Source of the DNA: PBB1 sp965229345
GTDB lineage: Bacteria > Pseudomonadota > Gammaproteobacteria > Burkholderiales > Burkholderiaceae_C
Direction of reading: 5' to 3'
DNA length: 64,000 bases
Assembly: GCA_965229345.1 (NCBI GenBank)
Contig: OZ245872.1
Coordinates: forward strand, 496,001-560,000
Part shown: piece after piece, positions 56,162 through 64,000 of the stretch
Position numbering within the stretch: position 1 is the stretch's first letter
How the letters are laid out: each line of letters opens with the position of its first letter
Made by a program: the position numbers and the translations under genes
Notes under the pieces: generated by a model
What the model was told of the DNA's origin: nothing
The model's database searches: none
The model's input: the letters and a program-made list of their open reading frames with translations, nothing else

Positions 56162-56590
56162 TCACTGCACGATGCGTTTGAAGCTCGCGTAGTGGTCGGC
56201 GCTGTAAAAACAGCTCTCAGGTATCCGCGGTTGCTTCCCGCCGCAGACGATGCGTCGGGCACCCCTGTCACGCGCGCCGGGCGTCGGCACGGTGTACTCG
56301 CGGTAAAACCCCCGTGATCGCTCCGGCAACAACCGCTCCCGGTTGCCGAACACGATGCCATCCTTGCGGTACGGAAACGGCCCGCCAGAATGAATCAGCA
56401 TGTGGGTTTGTCTCGCTTCTGGCGGCAGTTGTTTCAGCTCAATGGCCGAAATTCTTGCCTCGACGCCCCCGTCTCTGGCCCAGGATGTGCTGGTCAACAA
56501 ACAAACGCTCACCACACAAACCGCCATCAGCGAGCCAACGACAGAAGCGAGGCGTTTCTGGGGAGCCCGAAACAGGCGCGACAAAAACAC
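56162..56590 (-). CDS. secreted barnase-type ribonuclease (N1/T1 family)
   Basis: 142 residues from GTG. Signal sequence about 13-38 (hydrophobic, ending SWARD). The RNase core reads RKDGIVFGNRERLLPERSRG, then FYREYTVPTPGARDRGARRIV, with the catalytic Glu in REYTV, arginines after it and a late His (SADHYASF). Cleaves RNA outside the producing cytoplasm; barstar protects the cell before export. The order, toxin first then inhibitor, on one strand suggests a single transcript. A dyad of TAGAGA and TCTCTA lies 90-115 bases upstream (56680-56705). Confidence 0.88.
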   Translation of the reverse strand: MFLSRLFRAPQKRLASVVGSLMAVCVVSVCLLTSTSWARDGGVEARISAIELKQLPPEARQTHMLIHSGGPFPYRKDGIVFGNRERLLPERSRGFYREYTVPTPGARDRGARRIVCGGKQPRIPESCFYSADHYASFKRIVQ

Positions 56591-56812
56591 GGGTTATCCC
56601 TGAATTGAGAATGGGAGATGGTACCGAATCAGGCGCAAAACCTCAAGCCGGTGCATCCAGACGAAGCGCGACCCGTCGTTAGAGAGTGACTACTCACATT
56701 CTCTATTGGGTGCTTCAAGTCAGCAATCTGGAGTCGCAGACCGCTCACGATGCGATATCGAAAGCGGGCCTTGAATTTGTCACAAAGCCCTTGGATGCCT
56801 CTGGGGGCGACC

Positions 56813-56838
56813 GGCTGCAGCGCCGAGGTGCTGCAGCC
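56813..56838 (-). terminator. hairpin after maeB
   Basis: GGCTGCAGC and GCTGCAGCC are perfect 9-base arms with an 8-base loop, 35 bases past the maeB stop. The rest of 56591-56872 holds no convincing gene; it is the upstream region of the RNase gene. Confidence 0.55.
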
Positions 56839-56872
56839 GTGTGTCGTGCGGCGTGTCGTGGGCGGCCCGGCC

Positions 56873-59170
56873 TCAGCGGCTGGCGTTGGCGTCCGCCACG
56901 GCCAGAGCGGTCATGTTGACGATGCGCCGCACCGTTGCCGAGGCGGTCAGGATGTGCACCGGTTTGGCAGCGCCGAGCAGCACCGGGCCGATCGCGATGC
57001 CGCCGCCGGCCGCTGTCTTCAGCAAGTTGTAGGCGATGTTGGCCGCATCGATGTTGGGCAGCACCAGCAGGTTGGCTTCGCCGCTCAGCGTGCTCATGGG
57101 CATCAGACCCCGGCGGTAATCGGCATCGAGCGCGGTGTCGCCGTGCATTTCGCCGTCGACTTCCAGCCACGGCGTGTTTTTCTGCAGCAAGGTCAAGGTG
57201 TCCCGCATCTTGACGGCCGACGGATGGTTGCTGGAGCCGAAGTTGCTGTGCGAGAGCAGCGCGGCCTTGGGCCGCAGCCCCAGTCGCACCATCTCTTCGG
57301 CCGCCATCGCCGTGATTTCCGCCAGCTGTTCCGCCGTCGGGTCGTAGTTGATGTGGGTGTCCACCAGCATGATCTGGCGGCCGGGCAACAGCAGGCTGTT
57401 CATGCAGGCGTAGGTCTTGGCGCCTTCGCGCTGTCCGATCACCTGGTCGATGTAGTTCAGGTGGTAGGCGGTATGGCCCCAGGTGCCACACAGCATGCCA
57501 TCGACCTCGCCCTTGTGCAGCAGCATCGAGCCGATCAGCGTCAGGCGCCGCCGCATTTCGATCTTGGCAATCTGCTGCGTGATGCCCTTGCGCGCGGTGA
57601 GCTGGTAGTACGTCTGCCAGTAGTCGCGGTAGCGGTGGTCGTTGTCGGTGTTGACGACGTCGTAGTCGCGCCCGGCCTCGAGCCGCAGGCCGAACTTCGC
57701 GATGCGCGAGGCGATGACGTCAGGCCGCCCGATCAGTGTCGGACGTGCCAGCGACTCGTCGACCACGATCTGTGCGGCCCGCAGCACGCGCTCTTCTTCG
57801 CCCTCGGCATAGGCGATGCGCTTGTTCTGCGCGCGCTTGGCCAGGTTGAAGATGGGCTGCATCGTCGTGCCGGAAGCGTAGACGAAGCTCAGCAGCTTCT
57901 GGCGGTAGGCCTCCAGGTCGCGCACCGGGCGCGCGGCGACACCGGAATCGGCTGCCGCCTGCGCCACCGCGGGTGCGATCTTGATCATCAGCCGCGGATC
58001 GAACGGCTTCGGGATCAGGTACTCCGGGCCGAAGCTCAGGGTGGCGCCCGCATAGGCCGCGGCCACCACCTCGCTTTGCTCCGCCTGCGCCAGTTCGGCG
58101 ATCGCATGCACGGCTGCGATCTCCATCTCGACGGTGATCGTCGTCGCACCCGAATCGAGCGCGCCGCGGAAGATGTACGGGAAGCACAGGACGTTGTTGA
58201 CCTGGTTCGGGTAGTCGGTGCGGCCGGTCGCGATGATCGCGTCGCTGCGAACTTCCTTGATCTCTTCGGGCAGGATCTCGGGTGTCGGGTTGGCCAGCGC
58301 GAAGATGATCGGGTTCGCGCTCATCGTCGCGACGACCTCCTTCTTCAGCACGCCGCCCGCGCTCAAGCCCAGAAAGACGTCAGCGCCGCGCATCACGTCG
58401 GCGAGGCTGCGGTGCTCGGTCTTCTGAGCGAAGACGATCTTGTCCTCGTCCATCAGCTCGGTGCGGCCTTCGTACACGACGCCCGCCAGGTCGGTGACCC
58501 AGATGTTCTCGCGCGGCAGCCCCAGCTTCACCAGCAACGACAGACAGGCCAGTGCCGCGGCCCCGGCGCCCGAGGTGACCAGCTTGATCTGCTTGATGTC
58601 CTTGCCGGTCACGCGCAACGCATTCAGCACGCCGGCGCCGACCACGATGGCCGTGCCGTGCTGGTCGTCGTGAAAGACCGGGATCTTCATCCGCTGGCGC
58701 AGTGCGCGCTCGACATAGAAGCAGTCCGGTGCCTTGATGTCCTCGAGATTGATGCCGCCGAAGGTGGGCTCGAGCGCAGCGATGGTGTCGATCAGCTTGT
58801 CGAGGTTCTTCTCGTTGAGCTCGATGTCGAACACGTCGATGCCGGCGAACTTCTTGAACAGCACCGCCTTGCCCTCCATCACCGGCTTGGCTGCCAAGGG
58901 CCCGATGTCGCCCAGCCCGAGCACCGCGGTGCCGTTGGTGATCACGGCGACCAAATTGCCGCGGGCGGTGTACTTGTAGGCGTTGGCCGGGTCGGCAACG
59001 ATTTCTTCGCACGCGGCAGCGACCCCTGGCGAGTACGCCAGCGCGAGATCCCGCTGGTTGACCAGTTGCTTGGTCGGCGCGATCGCGATCTTGCCCGGCG
59101 TCGGGAACTCGTGATATTCGAGTGCTGCTCGCCGCAATTCGGTGTGTTTGCTGTCGTTGGAGGTGGTCAT
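56873..59170 (-). CDS. maeB: NADP-dependent malic enzyme, MaeB type
   Basis: 765 residues: N-terminal malic enzyme half (FPTPGKIAIAPTKQL, LAYSPGVA, FHDDQHGTAIV, a GAGAAALACL dinucleotide site) and a C-terminal phosphotransacetylase-like half (from about 440: IFNLAKRAQNKRIAYAEGEEERVLRAA) thought to be regulatory, binding acetyl-CoA or acetyl-phosphate. Converts malate to pyruvate and CO2, giving NADPH. ATG 59170 is preceded by AAGGGA; the frame is open upstream. Divergent from thiL. Confidence 0.95.
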   Translation of the reverse strand: MTTSNDSKHTELRRAALEYHEFPTPGKIAIAPTKQLVNQRDLALAYSPGVAAACEEIVADPANAYKYTARGNLVAVITNGTAVLGLGDIGPLAAKPVMEGKAVLFKKFAGIDVFDIELNEKNLDKLIDTIAALEPTFGGINLEDIKAPDCFYVERALRQRMKIPVFHDDQHGTAIVVGAGVLNALRVTGKDIKQIKLVTSGAGAAALACLSLLVKLGLPRENIWVTDLAGVVYEGRTELMDEDKIVFAQKTEHRSLADVMRGADVFLGLSAGGVLKKEVVATMSANPIIFALANPTPEILPEEIKEVRSDAIIATGRTDYPNQVNNVLCFPYIFRGALDSGATTITVEMEIAAVHAIAELAQAEQSEVVAAAYAGATLSFGPEYLIPKPFDPRLMIKIAPAVAQAAADSGVAARPVRDLEAYRQKLLSFVYASGTTMQPIFNLAKRAQNKRIAYAEGEEERVLRAAQIVVDESLARPTLIGRPDVIASRIAKFGLRLEAGRDYDVVNTDNDHRYRDYWQTYYQLTARKGITQQIAKIEMRRRLTLIGSMLLHKGEVDGMLCGTWGHTAYHLNYIDQVIGQREGAKTYACMNSLLLPGRQIMLVDTHINYDPTAEQLAEITAMAAEEMVRLGLRPKAALLSHSNFGSSNHPSAVKMRDTLTLLQKNTPWLEVDGEMHGDTALDADYRRGLMPMSTLSGEANLLVLPNIDAANIAYNLLKTAAGGGIAIGPVLLGAAKPVHILTASATVRRIVNMTALAVADANASR

Positions 59171-59250
59171 GGAACGTCCCTTTCGAAGCCGGCCCGCCCG
59201 GCGCATCGGTCGGCCCAACGATACGCCCGTGCGCACGGCAGAATGTGCTG

Positions 59251-60237
59251 ATGTCGCTCGGTGAATTCGACCTCATTGCGGAGTATTTCGAACGCCCGGC
59301 GCGGCGCGCGGCGCTGGGTATCGGGGACGACTGTGCGCTGCTGGCGTTGCCGCCGGGCATGCAGCTCGCGATCTCGTGCGACATGCTGGTCGAAGGCCGC
59401 CATTTCCTCTCGACGGTCGCACCCGAGCGCCTCGGTCACAAGGCGCTGGCGGTCAACCTGAGCGATCTGGCCGCCTGCGGCGCCGAACCGCTCGCCTTCA
59501 CGCTGGCACTGGCGCTGCCCAGTGCCGACGATGCCTTCCTTGGTGGTTTCTCGCGCGGGCTGTTCGCGCTGGCCGATGTCCACGGCTGCGAACTGATCGG
59601 CGGTGACACCACACGCGGCCCGCTGAACATCTGCATCAGTGTGTACGGGCAGGTGCCGGCGGCCGATGGGGGCGGTGCGCTGCTGCGCTCGGGTGCGCGC
59701 GCCGGAGACGATCTCTACGTCAGCGGTACGCTGGGCGATGCGCGCCTGGCGCTCGAAGCCTTCCGCGGCACGCTGCCGCTGCAAGGCGCCGACTTCGAGA
59801 CGGTGCGTCGTGCCATGGAAATGCCGCAGCCACGCGTGGCGCTCGGGCAGGCGTTGCGCGGCGTGGCGAGCAGCGCGATCGACCTGTCCGACGGCCTGCT
59901 CGGCGATCTGGGCCATGTATTGCAGCGCTCCGGGGTCGATGCGGTGGTGGAGGTCGATGCCGTGCCACGCAGTGCGGTGCTGCGAGCGCAGCCCATGGCG
60001 GTGCAGCGGCTGTGCACCCTGTCGGGCGGCGACGATTACGAATTGCTGTTCACCGCACCGCCAGGGCGCGCGGCCCAGGTGTCGGCCGCTGGTCGCTCCG
60101 CCGGGGTCGCGCTGACACGCATCGGTCGCATCGTCCCTCGCGCGGACGGCAGGCCGCGCCCGCACACCGGGTTGATCGATGCCGAAGGCCAGGCGATCGT
60201 GCATGCCGCGACCTCCTTCGATCATTTCCGGACATGA
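59251..60237 (+). CDS. thiL: thiamine-monophosphate kinase
   Basis: 328 residues. GIGDDCALL metal/ATP motif, SCDMLVEGRHF, LAVNLSDLAACGAEP, and AIDLSDGLLGDLGHV, all signatures of ThiL, which makes thiamine diphosphate. First of four genes linked by overlaps (thiL-pgpA-pncC-ghrA). No riboswitch-like leader is visible. Confidence 0.96.
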   Translation: MSLGEFDLIAEYFERPARRAALGIGDDCALLALPPGMQLAISCDMLVEGRHFLSTVAPERLGHKALAVNLSDLAACGAEPLAFTLALALPSADDAFLGGFSRGLFALADVHGCELIGGDTTRGPLNICISVYGQVPAADGGGALLRSGARAGDDLYVSGTLGDARLALEAFRGTLPLQGADFETVRRAMEMPQPRVALGQALRGVASSAIDLSDGLLGDLGHVLQRSGVDAVVEVDAVPRSAVLRAQPMAVQRLCTLSGGDDYELLFTAPPGRAAQVSAAGRSAGVALTRIGRIVPRADGRPRPHTGLIDAEGQAIVHAATSFDHFRT

Positions 60238-60776
60238 GCAGCAGCTTCGACGCGGCCCCCATGGCACCGCGCCGCGCGACGGTGCGGCTGTTGCTCAGCC
60301 ACCCGGCCCACGCGATGGCATTCGGCTTCGGCAGCGGCTTGTCGCCGATGGCCCCGGGCACGGTGGGCACACTGTGGGCCTGGCTCGCCTTCCTGGTGAT
60401 GCAGCCCTACCTGAGCGCGCTCCAGATGGCTGCGCTCCTGCTGGCCGCCTTCCTTGTCGGCTGGTGGGCCTGCACCATCACCGCGCGCGCACTCGCCACG
60501 CCGGACCCTGGCGCCATCGTCTGGGACGAGGTGCTGGCCTTCTGGCTGGTGCTGTGGCTGGTCACGCCGGCGGGCCTGATCGAACAGGGCGTCGCCTTTG
60601 CGCTGTTTCGCTATTTCGATGCCGCCAAGCCCGGCCCGGTGGCCTGGGCCGATGCGTTGTTCAAGGGGCGCCGCGGGGCGCCGATCGGCTGGGCACAGGG
60701 CTTCGGCATCCTGTTCGACGATCTGGTCGCTGCCCTGTGCACCTTGCTCGTGATGGCCGTGTGGCGATGGCTTTGA
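60234..60776 (+). CDS. pgpA: phosphatidylglycerophosphatase A
   Basis: 180 residues, about four membrane helices. Family blocks FGFGSGLSPMAPGTVGTLWA, then WDEVLAFWLVL and FRYFDAAKPGPVAW. Dephosphorylates phosphatidylglycerophosphate to phosphatidylglycerol. ATG overlaps the thiL stop (ATGA). Confidence 0.95.
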   Translation: MSSSFDAAPMAPRRATVRLLLSHPAHAMAFGFGSGLSPMAPGTVGTLWAWLAFLVMQPYLSALQMAALLLAAFLVGWWACTITARALATPDPGAIVWDEVLAFWLVLWLVTPAGLIEQGVAFALFRYFDAAKPGPVAWADALFKGRRGAPIGWAQGFGILFDDLVAALCTLLVMAVWRWL

Positions 60777-61255
60777 CCGAGTTCGAGCCCGGCGTGCTCG
60801 TGCTGGGCGATGCGCTGCGTGCGCGGACCATGATGCTGGCCACCGCCGAGTCGTGCACCGGCGGGCTCATCGCCGCTGCCTGCACCGCGGTCGCCGGATC
60901 GAGCGACTGGTTCGACCGCGGGTTCGTCACCTACTCGAACGCCGCCAAGACCGAGCTGCTGGGGGTCGATGCCGCGCTGATCCAGGCCCACGGCGCTGTC
61001 AGCGCCGAGGTGGCGTGTGCGATGGCCGAGGGTGCGCTGACGCACTCGAAGGCCGACATCGCCGTCGCAGTCACCGGCATCGCTGGACCCGGCGGCGCCG
61101 TGGCTGGCAAGCCGGTCGGCACCGTGTGGTTCGCGCTGGCACGGCGTGGCGAGACCACGGCGGCCGAGCTGTTGCAGCTCGGCGGCGACCGCACGGCAGT
61201 GCGCGAGCAGACCGTCGCCCATGCCCTGAGCCGGCTGCAGATGGCCTTGTCGTGA
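60767..61255 (+). CDS. pncC: nicotinamide-nucleotide amidase (CinA C-terminal type)
   Basis: 162 residues. ATAESCTGGLIAAACTAVAGSS, FVTYSNAAKTELLGV and VTGIAGPGGAVAGKPVGTVW cover the amidase domain that recycles NMN to NaMN. The N-terminal CinA domain is absent, as in E. coli PncC. Overlaps pgpA by 10 bases and ghrA by GTGA. Confidence 0.94.
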   Translation: MALTEFEPGVLVLGDALRARTMMLATAESCTGGLIAAACTAVAGSSDWFDRGFVTYSNAAKTELLGVDAALIQAHGAVSAEVACAMAEGALTHSKADIAVAVTGIAGPGGAVAGKPVGTVWFALARRGETTAAELLQLGGDRTAVREQTVAHALSRLQMALS

Positions 61256-62187
61256 GCGTGCTGGTCGCCGCTGATTTCGATTCCGCCGACTGGGCCACGT
61301 GGTGGCCCGCGCTCACGGCGGCCCTGCCCGGCGAGCGCCTGGTGCGCAGCGTCGCCGAAGCCGCCGATGACGCGATCGACATTGCGCTCGCGGCCAACCC
61401 GCCAGCCGGTGCCCTGCAGGGGCTCAGCTCACTGCGGCTGATCCAGTCGCTGTGGGCCGGCGTCGACAAGCTGCTTGCCGACCCGACCGTGCCGCCCGGT
61501 GTGCCGCTCGCGCGCATGGTCGATCCGGCGATGAATGCGGCGATGGCAGAGACCGCGCTGTGGGCCGTGCTGGGCCTGCAGCGCGACTTCTTCGACTACG
61601 CAGCCAGCCAGCGCGTGGCGCAGTGGAGGCCGCTGCCGCAGCAGCGTGCAAGCGATCTCACCGTGGCGGTGCTCGGCCTGGGCCAGATGGGCCGTGCTGT
61701 GGCGCAACGCCTCCTGCACCATGGCTGCCGGGTGCACGGCTGGAGCACGCGGCCGTGTGCGGTCGATGGGGTGCAGACCCATGCCGGGGCCGCAGCGTGG
61801 CCGGCCGTGCTGGCCACGGCGCAGATCGTCATCAATCTGCTGCCACTGACACCCGCCACGCGCGGCGTGCTCAACGCGGCGGCTTTCGCGCAGATGCCGC
61901 GTGGTGCGAGCCTCGTGAATCTGGCGCGTGGCGCGCATGTGGTCGAGGCCGATCTGCGGGCCGCGCTCGATGCCAGTCACCTGCACCGCGCGGTGCTCGA
62001 CGTGTTCGCCACCGAGCCGTTGCCCGCGACGCACCCCTTTTGGTCGCACCCGCGGGTGACGGTGCTGCCGCATGTTGCGGCACAGACCGATCCGCGCACG
62101 GCGGCCACGGTGGTGGCGGCCAATGTGAGGGCCCTGCGCCACGGGTTGCCCATCGCGCACCTGGTGGATCGGGCGCGCGGGTACTGA
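61252..62187 (+). CDS. ghrA: glyoxylate/hydroxypyruvate reductase A
   Basis: 311 residues, matching GhrA length. D-2-hydroxyacid dehydrogenase fold: VAVLGLGQMGRAVAQRL (NAD(P) site about 140-156), LVNLARGAHVVEADL with the catalytic Arg, a Glu in FATEPLP and His in LPHVAAQT. Reduces glyoxylate and hydroxypyruvate. The GTG start overlaps the pncC stop. Confidence 0.9.
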   Translation: MSVLVAADFDSADWATWWPALTAALPGERLVRSVAEAADDAIDIALAANPPAGALQGLSSLRLIQSLWAGVDKLLADPTVPPGVPLARMVDPAMNAAMAETALWAVLGLQRDFFDYAASQRVAQWRPLPQQRASDLTVAVLGLGQMGRAVAQRLLHHGCRVHGWSTRPCAVDGVQTHAGAAAWPAVLATAQIVINLLPLTPATRGVLNAAAFAQMPRGASLVNLARGAHVVEADLRAALDASHLHRAVLDVFATEPLPATHPFWSHPRVTVLPHVAAQTDPRTAATVVAANVRALRHGLPIAHLVDRARGY

Positions 62188-62212
62188 GCTTCAGCGATGA
62201 GGCGGGCGGTGC

Positions 62213-63316
62213 TCAGCCCTGCAGGGCGAGTCGCGGCACCACCACCGCGCGGCCACCGCGGCGCGCAGCCGGTGGTGCCGACGTGCTTTGCAGCACCATC
62301 AGCAACAGCCGCTTCAGGCCGTCCCACGGCTCCAGCGGCCAGTCGGGGTGCTTCAGCCCCTTGACCAGGCCGTCACACACCTGCGCGGCGTGCAGCAAGG
62401 CGTCCAGCGCGGCGTCGGTGAACAGCGGCAGCGCGCGTTCGAACAGCCGTTCCTTCTGACCCCAGACGCGCGCCTCGCGCAGTGCCAGCGGCAACGGTCG
62501 GCCAGCGCTCATCGCATCGTGTACCCGCTTGAGCGCGCGCACGTCCTCGGCCAGCGTCCAGTGCACCAGCACGGCCGCCTCGCCCTCGGCGCGCAGGCCG
62601 TCCAGCATGCGCAGCGCCCGCGTCACCTGACCGGCCAGCGCGGCTTCGCCGAGCTTGAACACGTCGTAGCGGGCCACGTTCAGCACCGCTGCCTCGACCT
62701 GCTCGAAGCTCAGCTCGCCGGGCGGGTGCAGCAGCGCGAGCTTCTGGATCTCCTGGTGGGCCGCCAGCAGGTTGCCCTCGACACGATCGGCAAAGAACGC
62801 CAGCGTGCGCTGACCGGCCTCGCCGGCCTGCACGCGCTGCCCCTGGGCGCCCAGGCGCTGCGCGATCCACTGCGGCAGCGCATGCCGTTCGACAGGATCT
62901 ACGCGCAGCGTCACCCCGGCCGCATCGAGCGCACCGAACCACGCGCTTTGTTGCTGCTGGCGGTCGAGTCGGGGCAGCTGCACGATCGTCACCACGTCGT
63001 CGCACAGCGTCTCGCAGTAGCGCTGCAAGGCCTCCGAGCCGTCCTTGCCCGGCTTGCCGGAGGGGATGCGGATCTCGACGAGCTGCCGGTCCGCGAACAG
63101 GCTCATCGCCTGCGAGGCACCGAGCAACGCGCTCCAGTTGAAGTGCGCGCCCGACACCGCGTGCACCTGGCGCTCGCTGTAACCGGCGTTGCGGGCCGCC
63201 GCGCGCAGCGCATCGCAGGCCTCCTGCATCAGCAGTGGTTCGTCGCCCCACACGGTGTACAGCGACCGCAGGCCCTTCTGCAGGTGCGGGCCGAGCTGGT
63301 CGAATCGCAGTTGCAT
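62213..63316 (-). CDS. holA: DNA polymerase III delta subunit
   Basis: 367 residues. N-terminal MQLRFDQLGPHLQKGLRSLYTVWGDEPLLMQE, a long AAA+-like fold without a working Walker A, and the FFADRVEGNLLAAHQEIQKL signature. Loads the DnaN clamp as part of the clamp loader. Third in the leuS-lptE-holA group. Confidence 0.95.
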   Translation of the reverse strand: MQLRFDQLGPHLQKGLRSLYTVWGDEPLLMQEACDALRAAARNAGYSERQVHAVSGAHFNWSALLGASQAMSLFADRQLVEIRIPSGKPGKDGSEALQRYCETLCDDVVTIVQLPRLDRQQQQSAWFGALDAAGVTLRVDPVERHALPQWIAQRLGAQGQRVQAGEAGQRTLAFFADRVEGNLLAAHQEIQKLALLHPPGELSFEQVEAAVLNVARYDVFKLGEAALAGQVTRALRMLDGLRAEGEAAVLVHWTLAEDVRALKRVHDAMSAGRPLPLALREARVWGQKERLFERALPLFTDAALDALLHAAQVCDGLVKGLKHPDWPLEPWDGLKRLLLMVLQSTSAPPAARRGGRAVVVPRLALQG

Positions 63317-63332
63317 CGGCGTCGAGCGAGGG

Positions 63333-63869
63333 TCAGAGCGCCGGTACCGCAGCCAGGCGCCGCATGATCTGCGAGACGATGTCGGTCTGCATCTCCCGGT
63401 AGAGCAGCGCCTCTTCCTGCTCCTTCGCCAGCGCGTCGGATTCGTTGTAGCTGATGTCGCGTCCGAGCAGCAGTTCGGTCAAGCCGATCAACTCACGGTC
63501 GGAGGGCGTGCGCAGCTTGAAGGTGAAGCGCACGCGCAGGCTGATCTGGCGCACCTGGCCCGCCGAGGTGGTGGCGACCACATTGCGCTCGCGCCGATCC
63601 GAGACCGCCTCCAGCAGCGCCTGCGCCTCGCCGCCTGAATCGACGACCCGCGTGGTCTGGCTTGCGTTGATGGCCCGGCGCAGTTCCTTCTCCAGCGGCG
63701 AATGGGGCTTGAAGCCGATGAGCTGCACGGTGCGGAACTTCAGTTCCTGCGCCCCGCGCAGCTGAAAACCGCAGCCGGCGAGCGGGGCCGCGGCGAGCGA
63801 GGCCATGCCGATCAGCCAGGTGCGGCGTGCCGGGGTGGAGTGGCGCAAAGCCTTTGGTGGTGTGGGCAT
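63333..63869 (-). CDS. lptE: LPS assembly lipoprotein LptE
   Basis: 178 residues. Lipobox LAGC (Cys about 33) after a hydrophobic signal that follows a basic stretch (TPARRT), then GFQLRG, the usual first residues after the lipid anchor, and a short alpha/beta domain. Plugs the LptD barrel encoded at 50.7 kb. Begins 13 bases after leuS. Confidence 0.93.
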   Translation of the reverse strand: MPTPPKALRHSTPARRTWLIGMASLAAAPLAGCGFQLRGAQELKFRTVQLIGFKPHSPLEKELRRAINASQTTRVVDSGGEAQALLEAVSDRRERNVVATTSAGQVRQISLRVRFTFKLRTPSDRELIGLTELLLGRDISYNESDALAKEQEEALLYREMQTDIVSQIMRRLAAVPAL

Positions 63870-63881
63870 CAGCAGGTGGTC

Positions 63882-64000
63882 TCAGAGCACCACATTGATC
63901 AGGCGGCCGGGTACGACGATCACGCGCTTGACCGGCGCGCCCTCGGCGAACTTCAGCAGTTCGGGGCTGGCCAGTGCGGCCTTCTCGATCGCGGCCTTGT
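63882..64000 (-). CDS. leuS: leucyl-tRNA synthetase, C-terminal end only
   Basis: The last about 39 codons are visible: KAAIEKAALASPELLKF then VKRVIVVPGRLINVVL and stop, the typical LeuRS C-terminus. The rest lies beyond base 64000. Upstream neighbour of lptE, the usual arrangement. Confidence 0.9.
   Translation of the reverse strand, partial: KAAIEKAALASPELLKFAEGAPVKRVIVVPGRLINVVL

Noticed and set aside
56686..56919. Frame starting MTTHILYWVLQVSNLESQ in the RNase-maeB gap
   Set aside because: The second half is antisense to maeB and the first half has no recognisable domain. I considered a tRNA or integrase scar and found neither.

Overview
The window is GC-rich, densely coded DNA from the chromosome of a betaproteobacterium. 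The closest fit is Burkholderiales of the Rubrivivax/Leptothrix/Sphaerotilaceae type. The evidence is the gene order gyrB-dnaN-dnaA | rpmH-rnpA-yidD-yidC-mnmE, a complete cbb3 oxidase cluster with an 80-residue FixH, a PEP-CTERM protein, and the leuS-lptE-holA and lptD-surA-rsmA blocks. It is mostly core chromosome around the replication origin. I saw no rRNA, tRNA, CRISPR array, intact insertion sequence or prophage.

Layout. 1-4.3 kb (minus): an overlapping operon of a glutaredoxin-like protein, a secreted S33-type hydrolase, NatA/NatB-type ABC exporter subunits and (partial) ElaA. 4.5-6.2 kb: an orphan polyamine-binding protein gene, then a large imperfect inverted-repeat element. 6.2-11.9 kb: opgD, DUF427, a WYL regulator, and a divergent conserved gene behind two matched palindromic operators. 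11.9-17.7 kb: LON-domain protein, methyltransferase, an FNR-like regulator, and a response regulator/hybrid kinase pair.

17.7-27.7 kb (minus): the microaerobic respiration region ccoI-ccoS-ccoNOQP-ccoG-fixH, a small membrane protein, hemN, and a SafE-type membrane protein. FNR-type TTGAY-N4-ATCAA boxes lie before ccoI, inside ccoS before ccoN, and before hemN. Oxygen limitation should therefore switch on copper supply (CcoI), the oxidase itself and oxygen-independent haem synthesis together. A Crp/Fnr regulator with a matching recognition helix is encoded at 14.1 kb.

27.7-34.8 kb: mixed small genes. These include a metallopeptidase, a PEP-CTERM lectin-like protein, a free-standing subtilase-propeptide-like protein, TapT, a remnant of formate dehydrogenase delta subunit, a DsbA/FrnE-like oxidoreductase and a lone arsA. 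34.8-44.7 kb: the replication-origin core. Genes diverge from the dnaA/rpmH gap, with DnaA-box-like sequences on both sides of dnaA.

44.7-50.6 kb: GST, a 2OG-Fe(II) oxygenase, a sterol-desaturase-family protein, a metallophosphoesterase overlapping a Hanks kinase/universal-stress-protein fusion, and an AmgK-like sugar kinase. 50.6-55.5 kb: lptD-surA-rsmA (outer-membrane assembly and ribosome maturation). 55.5-56.6 kb: a secreted barnase-type RNase with its barstar inhibitor, in visibly less GC-rich DNA. 56.9-64 kb: maeB, then thiL-pgpA-pncC-ghrA with overlapping stops and starts, then holA, lptE and the 3' end of leuS.

The observations most worth following up are the paired operators at 9.14-9.23 kb, the phosphoesterase/kinase-USP gene pair at 47.3-49.5 kb, the three FNR boxes with a non-FeS-looking FNR homologue, the orphan propeptide protein, and the RNase/barstar pair.
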